Below the pieces are notes generated by a model. It was not told the DNA's origin, made no database searches, and saw only the letters and a program-made list of their open reading frames with translations. Made by a program: the position numbers and the translations under genes. A stretch of DNA of 64,000 bases from Diaporthe sp. PMI_573 (taxonomy: Eukaryota > Ascomycota > Sordariomycetes > Diaporthales > Diaporthaceae): the NCBI GenBank assembly GCA_021399435.1, contig JAJTUP010000101.1, forward strand, positions 141,130 through 205,129, written 5' to 3'. Positions 1 to 10,007 of this stretch are shown one piece after another; positions within the stretch are counted from its first letter, which is position 1, and every line of letters starts with the position of its first letter.

Positions 1-703
1 AATATAACAATCGACACAGTCTACACAAAACAAACGGTCAGCTCTTTTTTACATATTTATACTAAAACACTATATGTATATATACATAATGTTAGAATCC
101 ACAAAGCCAGTATATAGGGGCCAAACCATACAGAGGAGTAGGTATATCTATCTTTCTCTATATTTTAACAATAAACTTAAATAACCTAAATAAATGACGA
201 TTAAAATTTCTATAACATTGCTATATCTTAATATTTAGATATTAGGCTTTAATATTTATATATTAGTCTTTCCTAGATATTTGTAAGAATAAATAGATAT
301 TGAGAATATTTTCCCGACAGACCTTAAAATTATAGAAAGCAAGCAATATATCTAACATCTCCTATAGTGCTTTACTTATATAATCTAGTCTTGTCAGCTA
401 TAATAATATCTCCTATTGTTCTTTTATTTTATACTTTAAGCTACGGTTTAAGTCTTTATTACTAGAAGCTACAAAATTCCCAGAATAAATAAAATATTAA
501 GTCCTCTTTCCTAAATTCTATGTACTTTATATATATTACAACCTACTTAACCCTAGGTACTATATATACTAGGTATAATATAACAGCCTCTTACAAGTAT
601 GTAACAAGTTCCTACTTAAGTACAAGAAGATTGCATATTCTAATTTAAAGTAAGTCTAAATATAGCTAAATAGATTAGAATCTTCTATCTTATAGTTTAC
701 TTC
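1..703. other. AT-rich mutated DNA, no gene seen
   Basis: Very AT-rich sequence dense in TATA, TTAT and CTATA words, with stops in every frame. The composition fits RIP-degraded repeat DNA. No coding relic could be recognised here. Confidence 0.6.
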
Positions 704-1210
704 TCAGTTAGCAATGCTATTATATACTAACTTAGTAGCCTTATCTAGTTCTAGAGATTCCATATTAACTATAACGCCTATTTTAACGGCTTTATCGTTT
801 AGTATATAATAAATAGCATCTAGGACAGGTAACGATTTTAGGATAGGTACCAGTCCTGGGTCTATAACAGCATCACTTAATAGTACAGTGGTCTTATTTA
901 GTACGGAGAGTTTTATATTAACTATAGCACCTAACTTGTCAACTGTATAGTTTAACACGCAACTAGGAGTTTCTAGTATAAGTGTCAGGTCCGAGTCTGC
1001 AATATTATTATCTAACAGCGCAATAGTCTTATTTAGTACAGGGAGTTCTATATTAATAATAACAACGCCTACCTTATTAACTACGGTCTTATCTTTAGCT
1101 TCTGCCTCTATATCAGCTATTACTAACAAATTCTTCTTCGCCATTATACCTGCTATTCTAACGAGAGAATTATAAGACATAATTAGGTTTGTTGGCACTA
1201 GGGGCAGCAT
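704..1210 (-). CDS. Hypothetical repeat protein, probably an element relic
   Basis: A 168-codon frame stays open in otherwise stop-rich AT-rich DNA. The product has about 2.5 copies of a unit of roughly 48 residues. Each unit holds a G-x-I/V-V-N-I/M-x-x-x-x-L-D/N-K-A/T segment, then a Leu/Ile-rich stretch with Asp and Asn. I do not recognise the family, and there are no clear membrane segments or catalytic motifs. The repeats diverge, so they are not a recent duplication. The frame may be a fragment of a longer repetitive protein, or may be open because the repeat unit happens to lack mutable codons. Base composition is close to its flanks. Expression is doubtful. Confidence 0.3.
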   Translation of the reverse strand: MLPLVPTNLIMSYNSLVRIAGIMAKKNLLVIADIEAEAKDKTVVNKVGVVIINIELPVLNKTIALLDNNIADSDLTLILETPSCVLNYTVDKLGAIVNIKLSVLNKTTVLLSDAVIDPGLVPILKSLPVLDAIYYILNDKAVKIGVIVNMESLELDKATKLVYNSIAN

Positions 1211-1868
1211 TATTAATTCTTACTCTAACGCAATAATATTTCAGCAATCTTAAGGCCAGCTAATTAATATCTATAATAAAGAGCTAATAGCAGTTAACCC
1301 AGGAGTTCCCTATATTCTATTATTACCTACCCCTGACAATATTTTAACGGACTTTAAGATAACTTATAGTCTTTTAGACTAGATTAACTCGTCTTTCTTT
1401 AATAGCTTTGCTGGGTTTTGCCAGCTAGACAACAAGATATATACTTGTTAAACGGAAACGCTTGTGTGGGCGCTGCACGTAAGGAGTTACCCTAGACTTG
1501 GCACTAGACTTTTGGCTATGTGCCCATGGGGCGTGCACGCCGGCAGATAAGTTTGGTGGCCGTGAGTCGATTTTTTGGGCTGTTTTAAGACCCTAACTTC
1601 GAACCTCTGCATTACCCCTATTTCTTACCCAAAAAGTATGTAACCTAGTTTATTAGATAGCCTGATTTCTGAAGTTTATCTGTATTTACTTTGGTTACTA
1701 TCAGGGTTAGGGTTGGGTGGCTATTTAAAGCCAAAGACGGTGGGTCTGAGGGCCGAATTTTCCGGCCCCTCTATTCCTGCACCAGAGCCAACCCTCGCGT
1801 GCGTGCCCGTGGGTGAGACGATGTCGGAGGGACTGTGAGGAGGGCTGACAGAAGCCCACTCAAATTCA
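1211..1868. other. Transition from AT-rich to mixed DNA, no gene seen
   Basis: AT-rich to about position 1440, then mixed composition. A short telomere-like run (GGGTTAGGGTTGGGTGG) begins at about 1705; it is too short to be a telomere. A GC-rich patch at about 1760-1860 precedes the plus-strand relic that follows. Confidence 0.4.
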
Positions 1869-2440
1869 ATGCAAAGTTGTCCGAACCATTCTCAATCGTC
1901 CCAACTCGCCTCCAGGCACCCTGCTGCGACCCTGCCGAATACAAACACTGCTGAAGGCACTAACCTTCAGAATAATAATTTTAGATTGCTTATTATTTCC
2001 TAGGACTGTAACTAACTACTCTTTTAATTTGCGCTAAGCTTTAAAGCTGCTTTTAGTTTTTTTAATAAGACCTTAGATGAGACCTTTTGGCCCTCCGTCA
2101 CTATTTTGCTTGGCTGTATATTTAATTAAGTTCTACAGGATCCCCTTACTTCTGTTAAAGACGCCCTGTACCTTTTTTTTTAAAGGTATCTTCTAATTTG
2201 TCGCAAGTAAGACACAGCCAATATGGCTCTCCAGTAATGCTATTTACAAAGGACTATGTCTCTTTTTTCCTTAAAGTTATATTTTTGTTTCTTGCTCTCT
2301 ATATCTCTATTGTTGGTATTAAGCTTGTGTTTATTTTAAAACGGTCTAGACCCTTCCCCTGCCCGTCCTTTAGAACAACAACTAGAGATTTAGCCAGTTG
2401 TTGGAGCTAACAAATCACAGCATGCCTATTTATTGGTATG
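1869..2440 (+). pseudogene. Unrecognised coding relic with many Gln/Trp-to-stop changes
   Basis: One plus-strand frame from an ATG at 1869 reads as protein through about 190 codons once stops are taken as mutated Gln or Trp codons. It starts with a Ser/Gln/Asn-rich stretch and continues into a Phe-rich segment. Stops are mostly TAG or TAA where neighbouring codons suggest CAG, CAA or TGG, which is the RIP signature. I cannot name the family; a transposon ORF is one possibility, but nothing diagnostic is visible. GC-normal DNA begins at its 3' end. Confidence 0.3.
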
Positions 2441-2499
2441 TTTAGATCTAACTTATTGTATTTATTATGGTCTTCCACCTGGCACAATCTCCACACCGG

Positions 2500-2830
2500 G
2501 CGAAACCACCAAAGGCTGGTCTCAGTGACGGCTTCGCGCCGCCGAGACGCACCAAGATCTCGACTTCCAGCCGTTCCAGGTGTTCAGACCAGCTTCATCT
2601 CCGACCGCAGCCGCGTAACTCTTTACGCAAGCTCTCGGGGGACTCTCCGGATGGTGTTTTTTCTTACCATCCGCAGACGTCTAATGGAGCTTCAAGTCAT
2701 CGTCGGGCCAATTTTTGGGTCCTTCAACTCCAGTTCGACAATCTTTGCTATTGCCTCCTTGAAGCAAGCCTGGAAAGCGGTGCTAGTCTTCCGCACTGAC
2801 TCCTTGTTCCGCAGTAAGGAAGGCCTAGTT
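2500..2830 (-). pseudogene. Minus-strand coding relic, unknown family
   Basis: On the minus strand a coding-like frame reads AFQACFKEAIAKIVELELKD, followed after a frame change by a Lys/His/Pro-rich stretch and a KSYAAAVGDE segment. The amphipathic helix plus AAA-rich linker recalls gag-like ORF1 proteins of fungal LINEs, but this is only a resemblance. Stops and at least one frame change interrupt it. Overlapping plus-strand open frames have less protein-like composition. Confidence 0.2.
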
Positions 2831-2999
2831 CTGCTGGCAAACCCCGCGGTTCAGGCTGGGTGCTGTGCTGTTGGTTCCTCGCTGTTTGTGCTAGACACAA
2901 GAGAGCAGCAGCATTGATCTACACAGCTCCCTCTGGAGCTCTCTCGCCTGCGCTCGTCTTCCGCTCTGTTCGCAACGTTTCCATCCTTGATAGAGTAGG

Positions 3000-3791
3000 C
3001 TCTTCTCCATCGCCTTGGGATGGAGATTCTTCTTGCACGTGCCAAAATGTGGGTGCCTTCTGCACAGGGCGCAGATGCCGCCCCAACAGGCCTTGCAGAA
3101 GCTGATCTTGTGGATTCGTAGATCTCACCCGGGGCAATGTGCTTGCGGCACTTGCTCTGGCAGCAGAAGAGTCTGTTGCATGTTTAGCTGCCCCCAACCA
3201 GACAACGGAGTTGGCAGGGATTTGCAACTAGCCCTGAGGAGGCTCATTCGCGAGTCCGTCACGACAGAAGTTCAGTCGGCGACAGTCCTTGTGGCACAGC
3301 GCGCATCCTTGATGCCCCACGCTGCGGGATCGAGCCGATCACGCCACGAGACGGTGACCTGCCCTAACCGCATCTCGCGATTCACGCCGAGCCCTGGAGG
3401 CCACGAAGAACCTTATATCTCGCCGTTCTGTACAACGCGGACAACCTGTGGGAGAATTCTTCTCCAAGTCGTCGACCACAAGACTATCGGTGGTGTCCAA
3501 TAGCGACCCCAGGTCGACAAGGACACCGTCGCGAGTGTCCGTCAGACCAGGTTCGGTGTTAAGTGATCCCACTTGGTTTCCGTAAATCTCGTATTTGCTG
3601 CAGGTGCGCTACCAAGCTGTCTCAGCAGAAACCATGGCATCGATGTGCCGTCCATAGTGCAGATCCCAGAGCCATGGTACCTCGAGTCGAAGAACAAGGT
3701 TATCTTCAAGGTGCACGTTGTGCAGGAGACCATGGAGCCGAAAATGCACCATGATTCGTGACCTTGAGTCTTGTGTTGGCCTCCAAGACAC
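3000..3791 (-). pseudogene. Cys-rich (probably zinc-binding) protein, broken
   Basis: Reading leftward from 3791, one frame gives acidic protein-like sequence (LVDLGSLLDTTDSLVVDDLE near 3480-3530), crosses two stops (TAG near 3605, TGA near 3340) and enters a Cys/His-rich part with the spacing C-x2-C-x3-C-x6-C (GCALCHKDCRRLNFCRDG near 3245-3300). After a frame change it continues as CCQSKCRKHIAPGE (3123-3165). After a further frame change it gives F-C-x2-C-W-x3-C-x2-C-x2-H with a following Cys (3030-3105). The ordered Cys pairs across frames argue for one broken zinc-binding gene. I cannot name the family. Confidence 0.35.
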
Positions 3792-4114
3792 TGGACTAAG
3801 GGTACCAGGTCATCCGGATGTGGCTCATCACTCTGCGGTTCTCGGGTTGGGAGACGACAGGCACTCTCAAAGGCTGTGCGGAACCACTTGCTGCGACTGC
3901 AGCGCACGCTCTTGTGCGCGTTAAAGATCTTGCCGCTCTTCGCAACCACCTGTACGTCGGCATAGTTTCCGGAGTCCAGAAGCTCCTTATCGGCCGAGGA
4001 AAAGTGTGTGGCGGGGACGTTGATGGGCTGTGCTCTCTTGGGCCCATACATGTTGCAGTCCGTCCGCAGCTGCTCCAGCGCCCACTCTGTGAAAGTAGGG
4101 GGGCTGTTATTCAA
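3542..4114 (-). pseudogene. BTB/POZ-domain protein, truncated
   Basis: The 190-codon frame starts MNNSPPTFTEWALEQLRTDC. About residues 43-77 are the first part of a BTB/POZ fold: a leucine- and Asp-containing segment, then Y-A-D-V-Q-V-V, S-G-K-I-F-N-A-H-K-S-V and C-S-R-S-K-W-F-R-T-A-F-E-S. In the family this is followed by an acidic Asp-rich strand and a 'YLYTGDY'-like helix. Here those are missing and the tail is unrelated. The gene was therefore probably broken by a frameshift or junction after the AFES motif near position 3860. BTB proteins mediate dimerisation and often serve as Cullin-3 adaptors; this one is probably non-functional. Confidence 0.55.
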
Positions 4115-4444
4115 GGGAGCGGGATGAGGATCAGCTTTGTGTTAGCTGACTTTCTCTAGGACGGCGACCCTCTGGTCGCCTATCAGCCGTGTGTACAGGA
4201 TGTGAAATGGGAATGGGAGCGTAAGTAGGGTGGAAACAGCAGTAGATGATCGAGGCTGGTCAGCCTCGCGCTTCGGCGTGTGGTCTCCGGCATCCAGACG
4301 CGTGGGAGGTGCTTGAACGCGAGGAGGCCTCTTACATTGAAGACTGCCCCGCTCGCGGCGTCCCCGTCGACGACTATTCCATCCTCTCCGGTCTGCCTAT
4401 CTGGCGCCGTTCGAGAGAAGAAGTGGCGCTCAAGTTGGCCATTC

Positions 4445-5582
4445 CTAAGGCGGTTTGCAGCTTATTGAGATGTCATATATAGCATCCGATGCCGCATTCT
4501 GGACAATGGCCGGATTGTTGGCTGGGACGTTGGTTGGTCCTTGCACATGATCGCTCCAGAATCGTGCATGATTTCTGTGCAGCACGATGACATCGACTGG
4601 GTCGTCAGGAAGCAGGAAATTGGGTCGTTGAGGAAAGTCGATCGACTGCGTCATGACCAGCATGCCCTCATAAGAATCGAGGGTGCTGCATTTGCCTGAC
4701 TCCAGACACTACTTGGAGAGGGAATTCGAAGCTTGGCGGCGTCGCAGGCCATTGGCAGGGCTGTCTGTGTCGCGCTTGGTCCTGGCGGTGAGGATGGGAG
4801 GATTTGGGTCTTGGACCTGAATAGATGATCTGCTCCTGTTTGAAGTCCTCCACCAGACGAGAGACACATTTCTTCGGCCTTGAAGAGGGCGGAATCGGGG
4901 CATGTCAGCCCATCGCAGCGTAGCATTGGGAGGGGTGGTTCTTGCACATGAAGAGATGATGGCCGAGCCAGGCCTGACCGAGCGCGAAGAAGTGCCTCTG
5001 CACTAAATCCGCGTCGATACTAAGCCTTGCGGTTATGGGCCTCGCCGAGTCTGTGAATATACCGATTACCGAAAGCTTCAGAGCCTCGAGGAACGAGTTA
5101 TGCGCGAGAAGCCCTGCAGCCGAGTGTCACACATGGTGGCGACATCTCCATGGCGAAGCTGTACTTCGAGGATTGTGTCGCACTTCTTTGTGGCCTGCTT
5201 TTCGCCCTTCGTTTTGTTCTTCTTGAATCGAAGGGACATCTTCCCAGGTTATCCGAATGAACTTGTGCTGATGACACCAGTCAATTGGTCCTCTCCATCA
5301 TCATGCCACTTCAGATATCATGTCAATACAGAAACCTCATGTAGCGGGACTGTGTTGAACAACTTACGCTGATATTTTCTGACAGGCGGCAGCGAGAGCC
5401 AGTAGTTCGTTGAATGGCTTCTGCGACATGTGGAGAGTTGAGCCAGCAATGGATCGGTACTTCTCTCTAGAAGCGGAAACGGCGGCGACACACATGGACA
5501 GGGGCGACCACCAAGCGGGGACTTTCAAACACGACTCTCTAGTCGTGGGACCGCACAGCCCGTAGTGCTGATCCTCATCCAT
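4445..5582 (-). pseudogene. Broken gene, possibly AlkB-like 2OG-Fe(II) oxygenase
   Basis: Several minus-strand segments read as protein in different frames. The first (5582 to 5364) ends at a good GTAAGT donor. The next (about 5240-5100) has a Lys-rich stretch then LEVQLRHGDVATMCDTRLQ, which resembles the 'LRHGD..VM' strand of fungal AlkB-like oxygenases. After a frame change, RLGEAHNRKA precedes a TAG stop near 5010. The final segment (4663-4445) contains DFPQRPNFLLPDDPVDVIVL. The iron-binding H-x-D motif is not visible. The family call is tentative, but a broken gene on this strand is likely. Confidence 0.28.
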
Positions 5583-5705
5583 TACCTTCCAGCGCCTGGC
5601 CGGTGGACTAGGGTGGTTAGCTCGACGGAATGAGGAGGCAGCTGTATCCGCAGTCTGTTGTACACTTGGTGATCCCCACGTGGGAGGGTCTAGCGAGGCT
5701 GAGGG

Positions 5706-6970
5706 CTAAAGTCGTCTTGCAGGCAGCCATTTCGGAGCATTTACCGCTGTTGATGGTAGAGCGGGTTGAGGAGGAGCCGCTGAAACATCAGGTGCGCTAG
5801 GACGAGGCTGAGGCTGATGATGAGCCTCGCCACCTAACGAGTCCCTATGGACTCGAAGTGAACTCTCTCGGCGTTTGGGCAAATACAGCGCAGCTTGGGG
5901 GGCAGACTTTGTGGTTCTGCAATATCGTTGCAGATTCTCTGCGAGTCGGCGCAGCTCCGTGTCCTCCGAGGGGTTCTCGGGGTCGTAAGGCTCCAATTGC
6001 AGACCTCAATCTCGGACAACTTCTTGTGAGTTGCCTTGATGGTCTTCAACAGCTCCAAGGCCCTTTGGCCTAGGTCTTGGAGATGGACAGAAACCTGGAT
6101 GCGCAGGTTCTTCTGGGCCAGCTCCAGACCCATCGTGATGTTGGGGTCGTGTTGCGCGGGTGCTGAAGCCAGGCCCCGCGTGTGTAACTCGTGGAGCTTC
6201 CCGTCTAGATCGCCTACGGGATGCCTGACCATCCGAGTGTCGAGTGTATTAGACGACGCACGAGCAGCACCTTTGTGTCCCATCGGGACGGTCAGCGCTT
6301 TGACCTTGGCAAGGTCCTCTTTGGTGATGACACTTTTCAGCGCACCATGACGACGGAGAGTAATGCGGGCGGGTGGCGGGGGCGGATGGCTCGTCGCCGA
6401 GTGACCGTGAGGGTGGCGGCGTACCAGGGTAAGTCCTCCTGGTAGGGCTCGAGATGGGGGTTGTGCGGGCGCAGGAGGGAAGGGGAGGCGGGTTCGTTGA
6501 GGGACAGTAAGGGTGTCAACGTGCGGGATCAAGTGGTCGATGAGGCGATGGACAATGATCGGATGCCACGAAAAATGGCGATCATGATGTCGCGGATGAG
6601 ACCATGTTGTCGCCACCGTCGGAGGAGTGTTCGTCGCCACGCCTAATTGGATCAAAGATTGGTTGAAGGTAACATGGAGCGTGTCGAGCCGGTTCTCCCG
6701 TCGGTCACTACTGGTGAGATCGTCGAAGTTGCCGGCCTTGGTCTTGTCGTCTTCATTGTAGTTGAAGTGGAAGTCAGGCCGAGCCGTAGCGGGAGCAGAC
6801 GCCCGCCGAGCAGCCGCCTGCTGTCCTTGGCGTCCACCACCCCGGCCCATCTCACCCTGACCGAAGAGCGAGGAGACGGTGCTATGTCGACCGTGACTGG
6901 TATGAGATTGAGCTAAGAAGAATGAGGAGCTGATTCCATGGGATGTCGATGGTTCCTTTCTCAGCTGCAT
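5706..6970 (-). pseudogene. Hypothetical protein with coiled coil, frameshifted
   Basis: A 378-codon frame runs 6970 to 5834. Its N-terminal quarter is Gly/Arg/Gln/Ala-rich and the middle (about residues 110-200) is Pro/His-rich. The C-terminal third is a plausible helical region (ITKEDLAKVKALTVP, then LELLKTIKATHKKLSEIEV). At about 5998 the protein-like frame switches: the other frame continues QLEPYDPENPSEDTELRRLA and a basic tail to 5706. A one-base change would join them. I do not recognise the family. The Pro/His-rich middle may be partly non-coding. Confidence 0.35.
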
Positions 6971-7825
6971 CCATCAGTGCCCCGACAAGGATGCAGAACA
7001 TGGCCCAGTCCAGCCACGCTGAATACAAGGACGTCTATGGAGGCAAACAACCAAACAGTGTAACCCACTGGCACAGGCCTTCCTATCTGGTTCAGAACAG
7101 TCATTACCGCACCCGTTGCGGTGACCGACAGAAGGCTGAATGCGAGCAAGGAAATGGACATGACGAATGGAATGAGTGGCTTCACGCCGTCGTCCTGCCC
7201 GGCTCCCTCGGTGCTCGGGAATCCCGGTTGGTCTCTGTCGGGAGAGGCGCACCATCATACACAATGTGGTCGAAGTCAGGCATGTTGAATGGAGGCCGGC
7301 TGAGAGTTTCGCGCCGGCCTATGGTCGCAGGCTGGAAGAGGACCACAAGGCTGTAGACAGCCGCAGCGTTCGGAAAGTGAGTTCTGATCTCGCTTAGGAG
7401 ATCCTGGCAGGTTGCTGGGCGTGAGACCATGACGGTCCGCTCTCAAAACGCCAGGTACACCCTGGAAGCCATTTTGTTGGCTCCAGAGGGCGAAGCCAGT
7501 TCTGCCGGATGAGTCGGCTTTGGTGACTGAATTGATGCAGAGTTGCAATCGGTGGTACTAGTCGCAGGACTCCTGGCCGTGGCAACAGGAACCAACGGTA
7601 GCTCGCCAGTTGGTTCCGGGCGTTGATGAGTTGAATGAATCGCTTCATGCCATTGCTGTTCCCATGTCCCTGACCGATTGAGGACTGCAGTCGTGTCTCT
7701 GGCGACAGAGGCGAGTCATCCTGTATGACGTGGTTGAAGTCTGGCAGACCAGACGGAGGTCGACTAAGGTTTGCGGCTGCTCCGAGGGCAAATGCCAGAG
7801 TGTTGGCTGGTTCACCATAGCCCAT
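6961..7825 (-). pseudogene. Tandemly duplicated membrane-protein fragments
   Basis: Two minus-strand segments are diverged copies about 460 bp apart. The upstream copy (7825 to about 7630) contains LSRPPSGLPDFNHVIQDDSP and then NGMKRFIQLINARNQLASYR. The downstream copy (about 7330 to 6961) contains LSRPPFNMPDFDHIVYDGAP and, after a one-frame change near 7185, MKPLIPFVMSISLLAFSLLS. The downstream copy keeps two hydrophobic stretches (about 20 residues each), suggesting a small membrane protein. Both copies are interrupted. The family is not recognised. Confidence 0.35.
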
Positions 7826-10007
7826 TATGTCTAAGGACGAGCGAACCTCGTCTCTGACACCATCTTTGTTGGTCTGACGGCTGGTCCGGCATATTTTCCG
7901 ACCCTTTGGTCGGAGCGTTTGTCTCTCACCGAGACCCGGCCACGATGCCTTTCCAGTACCGAAAGGCGTTTGCCTGCTTAAAAGGAAGACGAAGGGACCC
8001 CTCTGGGTCCATCTCGCCGGATTAGGTCTATTCGATTCGAGACCTGGCTAATCTTCGTCGCCAGGTTGTCTTTCCAGTTTGAACTGGTCTGCTGAGAAGG
8101 CTGCCAGTTGTGGACTGCGGCGTGATGGCAGGGCGTCCGCATGAGCGAGAAACGTGAGGACGACAGCCGTGGTGCTGCTTTGAAAGGTGCGAAATTTTCG
8201 AGAACTCCTGGCAAGCCGTATTATGTGATCCCGATTTTTGCACCTTTATTTTCGTAAGTGGCAGCGGCTTGCCCCCTGGTCCAGTCACCGAGGGCTTCTC
8301 AACATCTTAGGGGAGTGTTAGCATGCATCGCCAATATCCGTTGATTTGGTGTTTGCTTACGAGTGCTGGTGTCCAGCACCTTTTCCCGGTCTTCGAGCAG
8401 CGGCTGCTCGGTCAAGCGTTTGCCGAAGCCTTGAGCGTGTTGAGGGCAGTGGGCGCTGGGGAGGCTCGTCCCCAAAGAACGGTCCACTTCCTTCAATTGG
8501 GGAGGAAATTCACCGCTTTTAATTTGAGAGCAGATGTGAGAGCAAATTTGAGAGGAAGTTGGTGTTGAAGTTGTTGATGGATGGTGAGATGGAGGAAGAA
8601 AAATAGAGCAGAAACTGAGGAGGGACTTGGGTTTAAGTAGTTTTTGGGACCTCCCTTAGGCGTCTCTGGTGCGGACACTGGATTCCTGTAGAATGGCCCG
8701 GAATACCGCGATTTGATAAAATCCTATGATATCTTGCAGTAGTGTTGGAGTCCGGAATCCAGCTCGATCTGCGCCGGGTTGGGTATACTAGCTGAATAAT
8801 CAGACCGCGGGTTGTTTCGATTGGTCGAAATATTACGTGATATGTATTAATGGCCTGGAACAGTCTATAGGTTCTGTGTGTATGGCTTTAGATCTCGAAG
8901 ACTGATACTATTGGCTCTGGGAGTAGGTGGATACCTTCTTTGCATTCATCATTATGCTCCGCTATGGTTGGGATCGCGAGGGACGAGTTACTGGACTACA
9001 ATGAGGGGTTTCATAGCTAGATTTGCAGCATCTGGAAGGTTCCGGACCTTGCACAGCATGCCCAGCCACATGGGGCCCGAACTGGACAGCATCAAGGGCT
9101 GCAATGGAATCGCCGGCATCGAGTTACATGAGCAGGCTCAGGGACCATCCATGAGTGAAAGCCCCAGCGAAGCTGCGGTGTGAACAGACGGTAATATCCC
9201 CCCGTAGATTGAGGCACATTGCTGGGTGTGAAAGGATCATCGCACGGGGAATTGGGTAAGGGGCATGGTGAAGGACAGCTTCATCATTGTCCAGCCTAAG
9301 TTTGCCTGAGGTCCAGGAGACGTCAAAGCCAAGGCTCCTAACTATGCCAAGAGCTACAGCCTGGGTAGTCTTCGCTTCGGCCCTGGCAGAGATTTCCGGT
9401 TTGGTGGGGTGATCACATACATTGTTACAGTAATATAGGCACATTCAGAAAAGTCAAGAACGACAATGTAGAGCCTGCATGAGTGTCTTATTTTCTACCT
9501 AGCTATCCCATAGGAAGTCATTCCGCAGAAAGCTTCTCTATATGGGGTTTTCCCATGGGGGGCTATTCCAGAGGAGGTTGCCACACGGGAGTGTTCAATG
9601 TCCTCAAGAAGGTTATTATTCCAAGGGAGGCCAACCCGGGAAATCGACTACAAAAATATGGCTAAATAATGACAATGATGAGCGTCCACCAGCCTGGACA
9701 ATGGCGACCAGCAGCTGGACCTGCCAGGCAACGTGACACGAGACTTAGCGTGAGGCGGCTTATCGGCGTCGGGTTTGCATAAGCCTATCCGAGCGAAGGA
9801 GTCGCGCTTGTGGGGGTCCATCTCCGACTTGATCGCGCAGGCCAAGAAACAGTTCCATCCATCCAGAGCCCACTCCCATCACTACCAACCCCGTGTTTGC
9901 TGGGCACAAGCCTCTAATTAGACAGCATACAGGTCCTGGAAGAAACCCAGGCACACGGACATATCCACGGACCCGGAGTCCCGACGCGGACTCCTAATTC
10001 ACTCGCC
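7826..10007. other. GC-normal intergenic DNA, no gene supported
   Basis: Several frames of 60-106 codons overlap on both strands, but none shows a recognisable motif or consistent coding signal. A minus-strand frame at 9124-9444 (106 codons) is the longest and shows nothing diagnostic. The last few hundred bases presumably hold the promoter of the transcription-factor gene starting at 10008. Confidence 0.45.

Noticed and set aside
1703..1722. Interstitial telomere at GGGTTAGGGTTGGG
   Set aside because: Only about two imperfect units; too short to indicate a telomere or fusion point.
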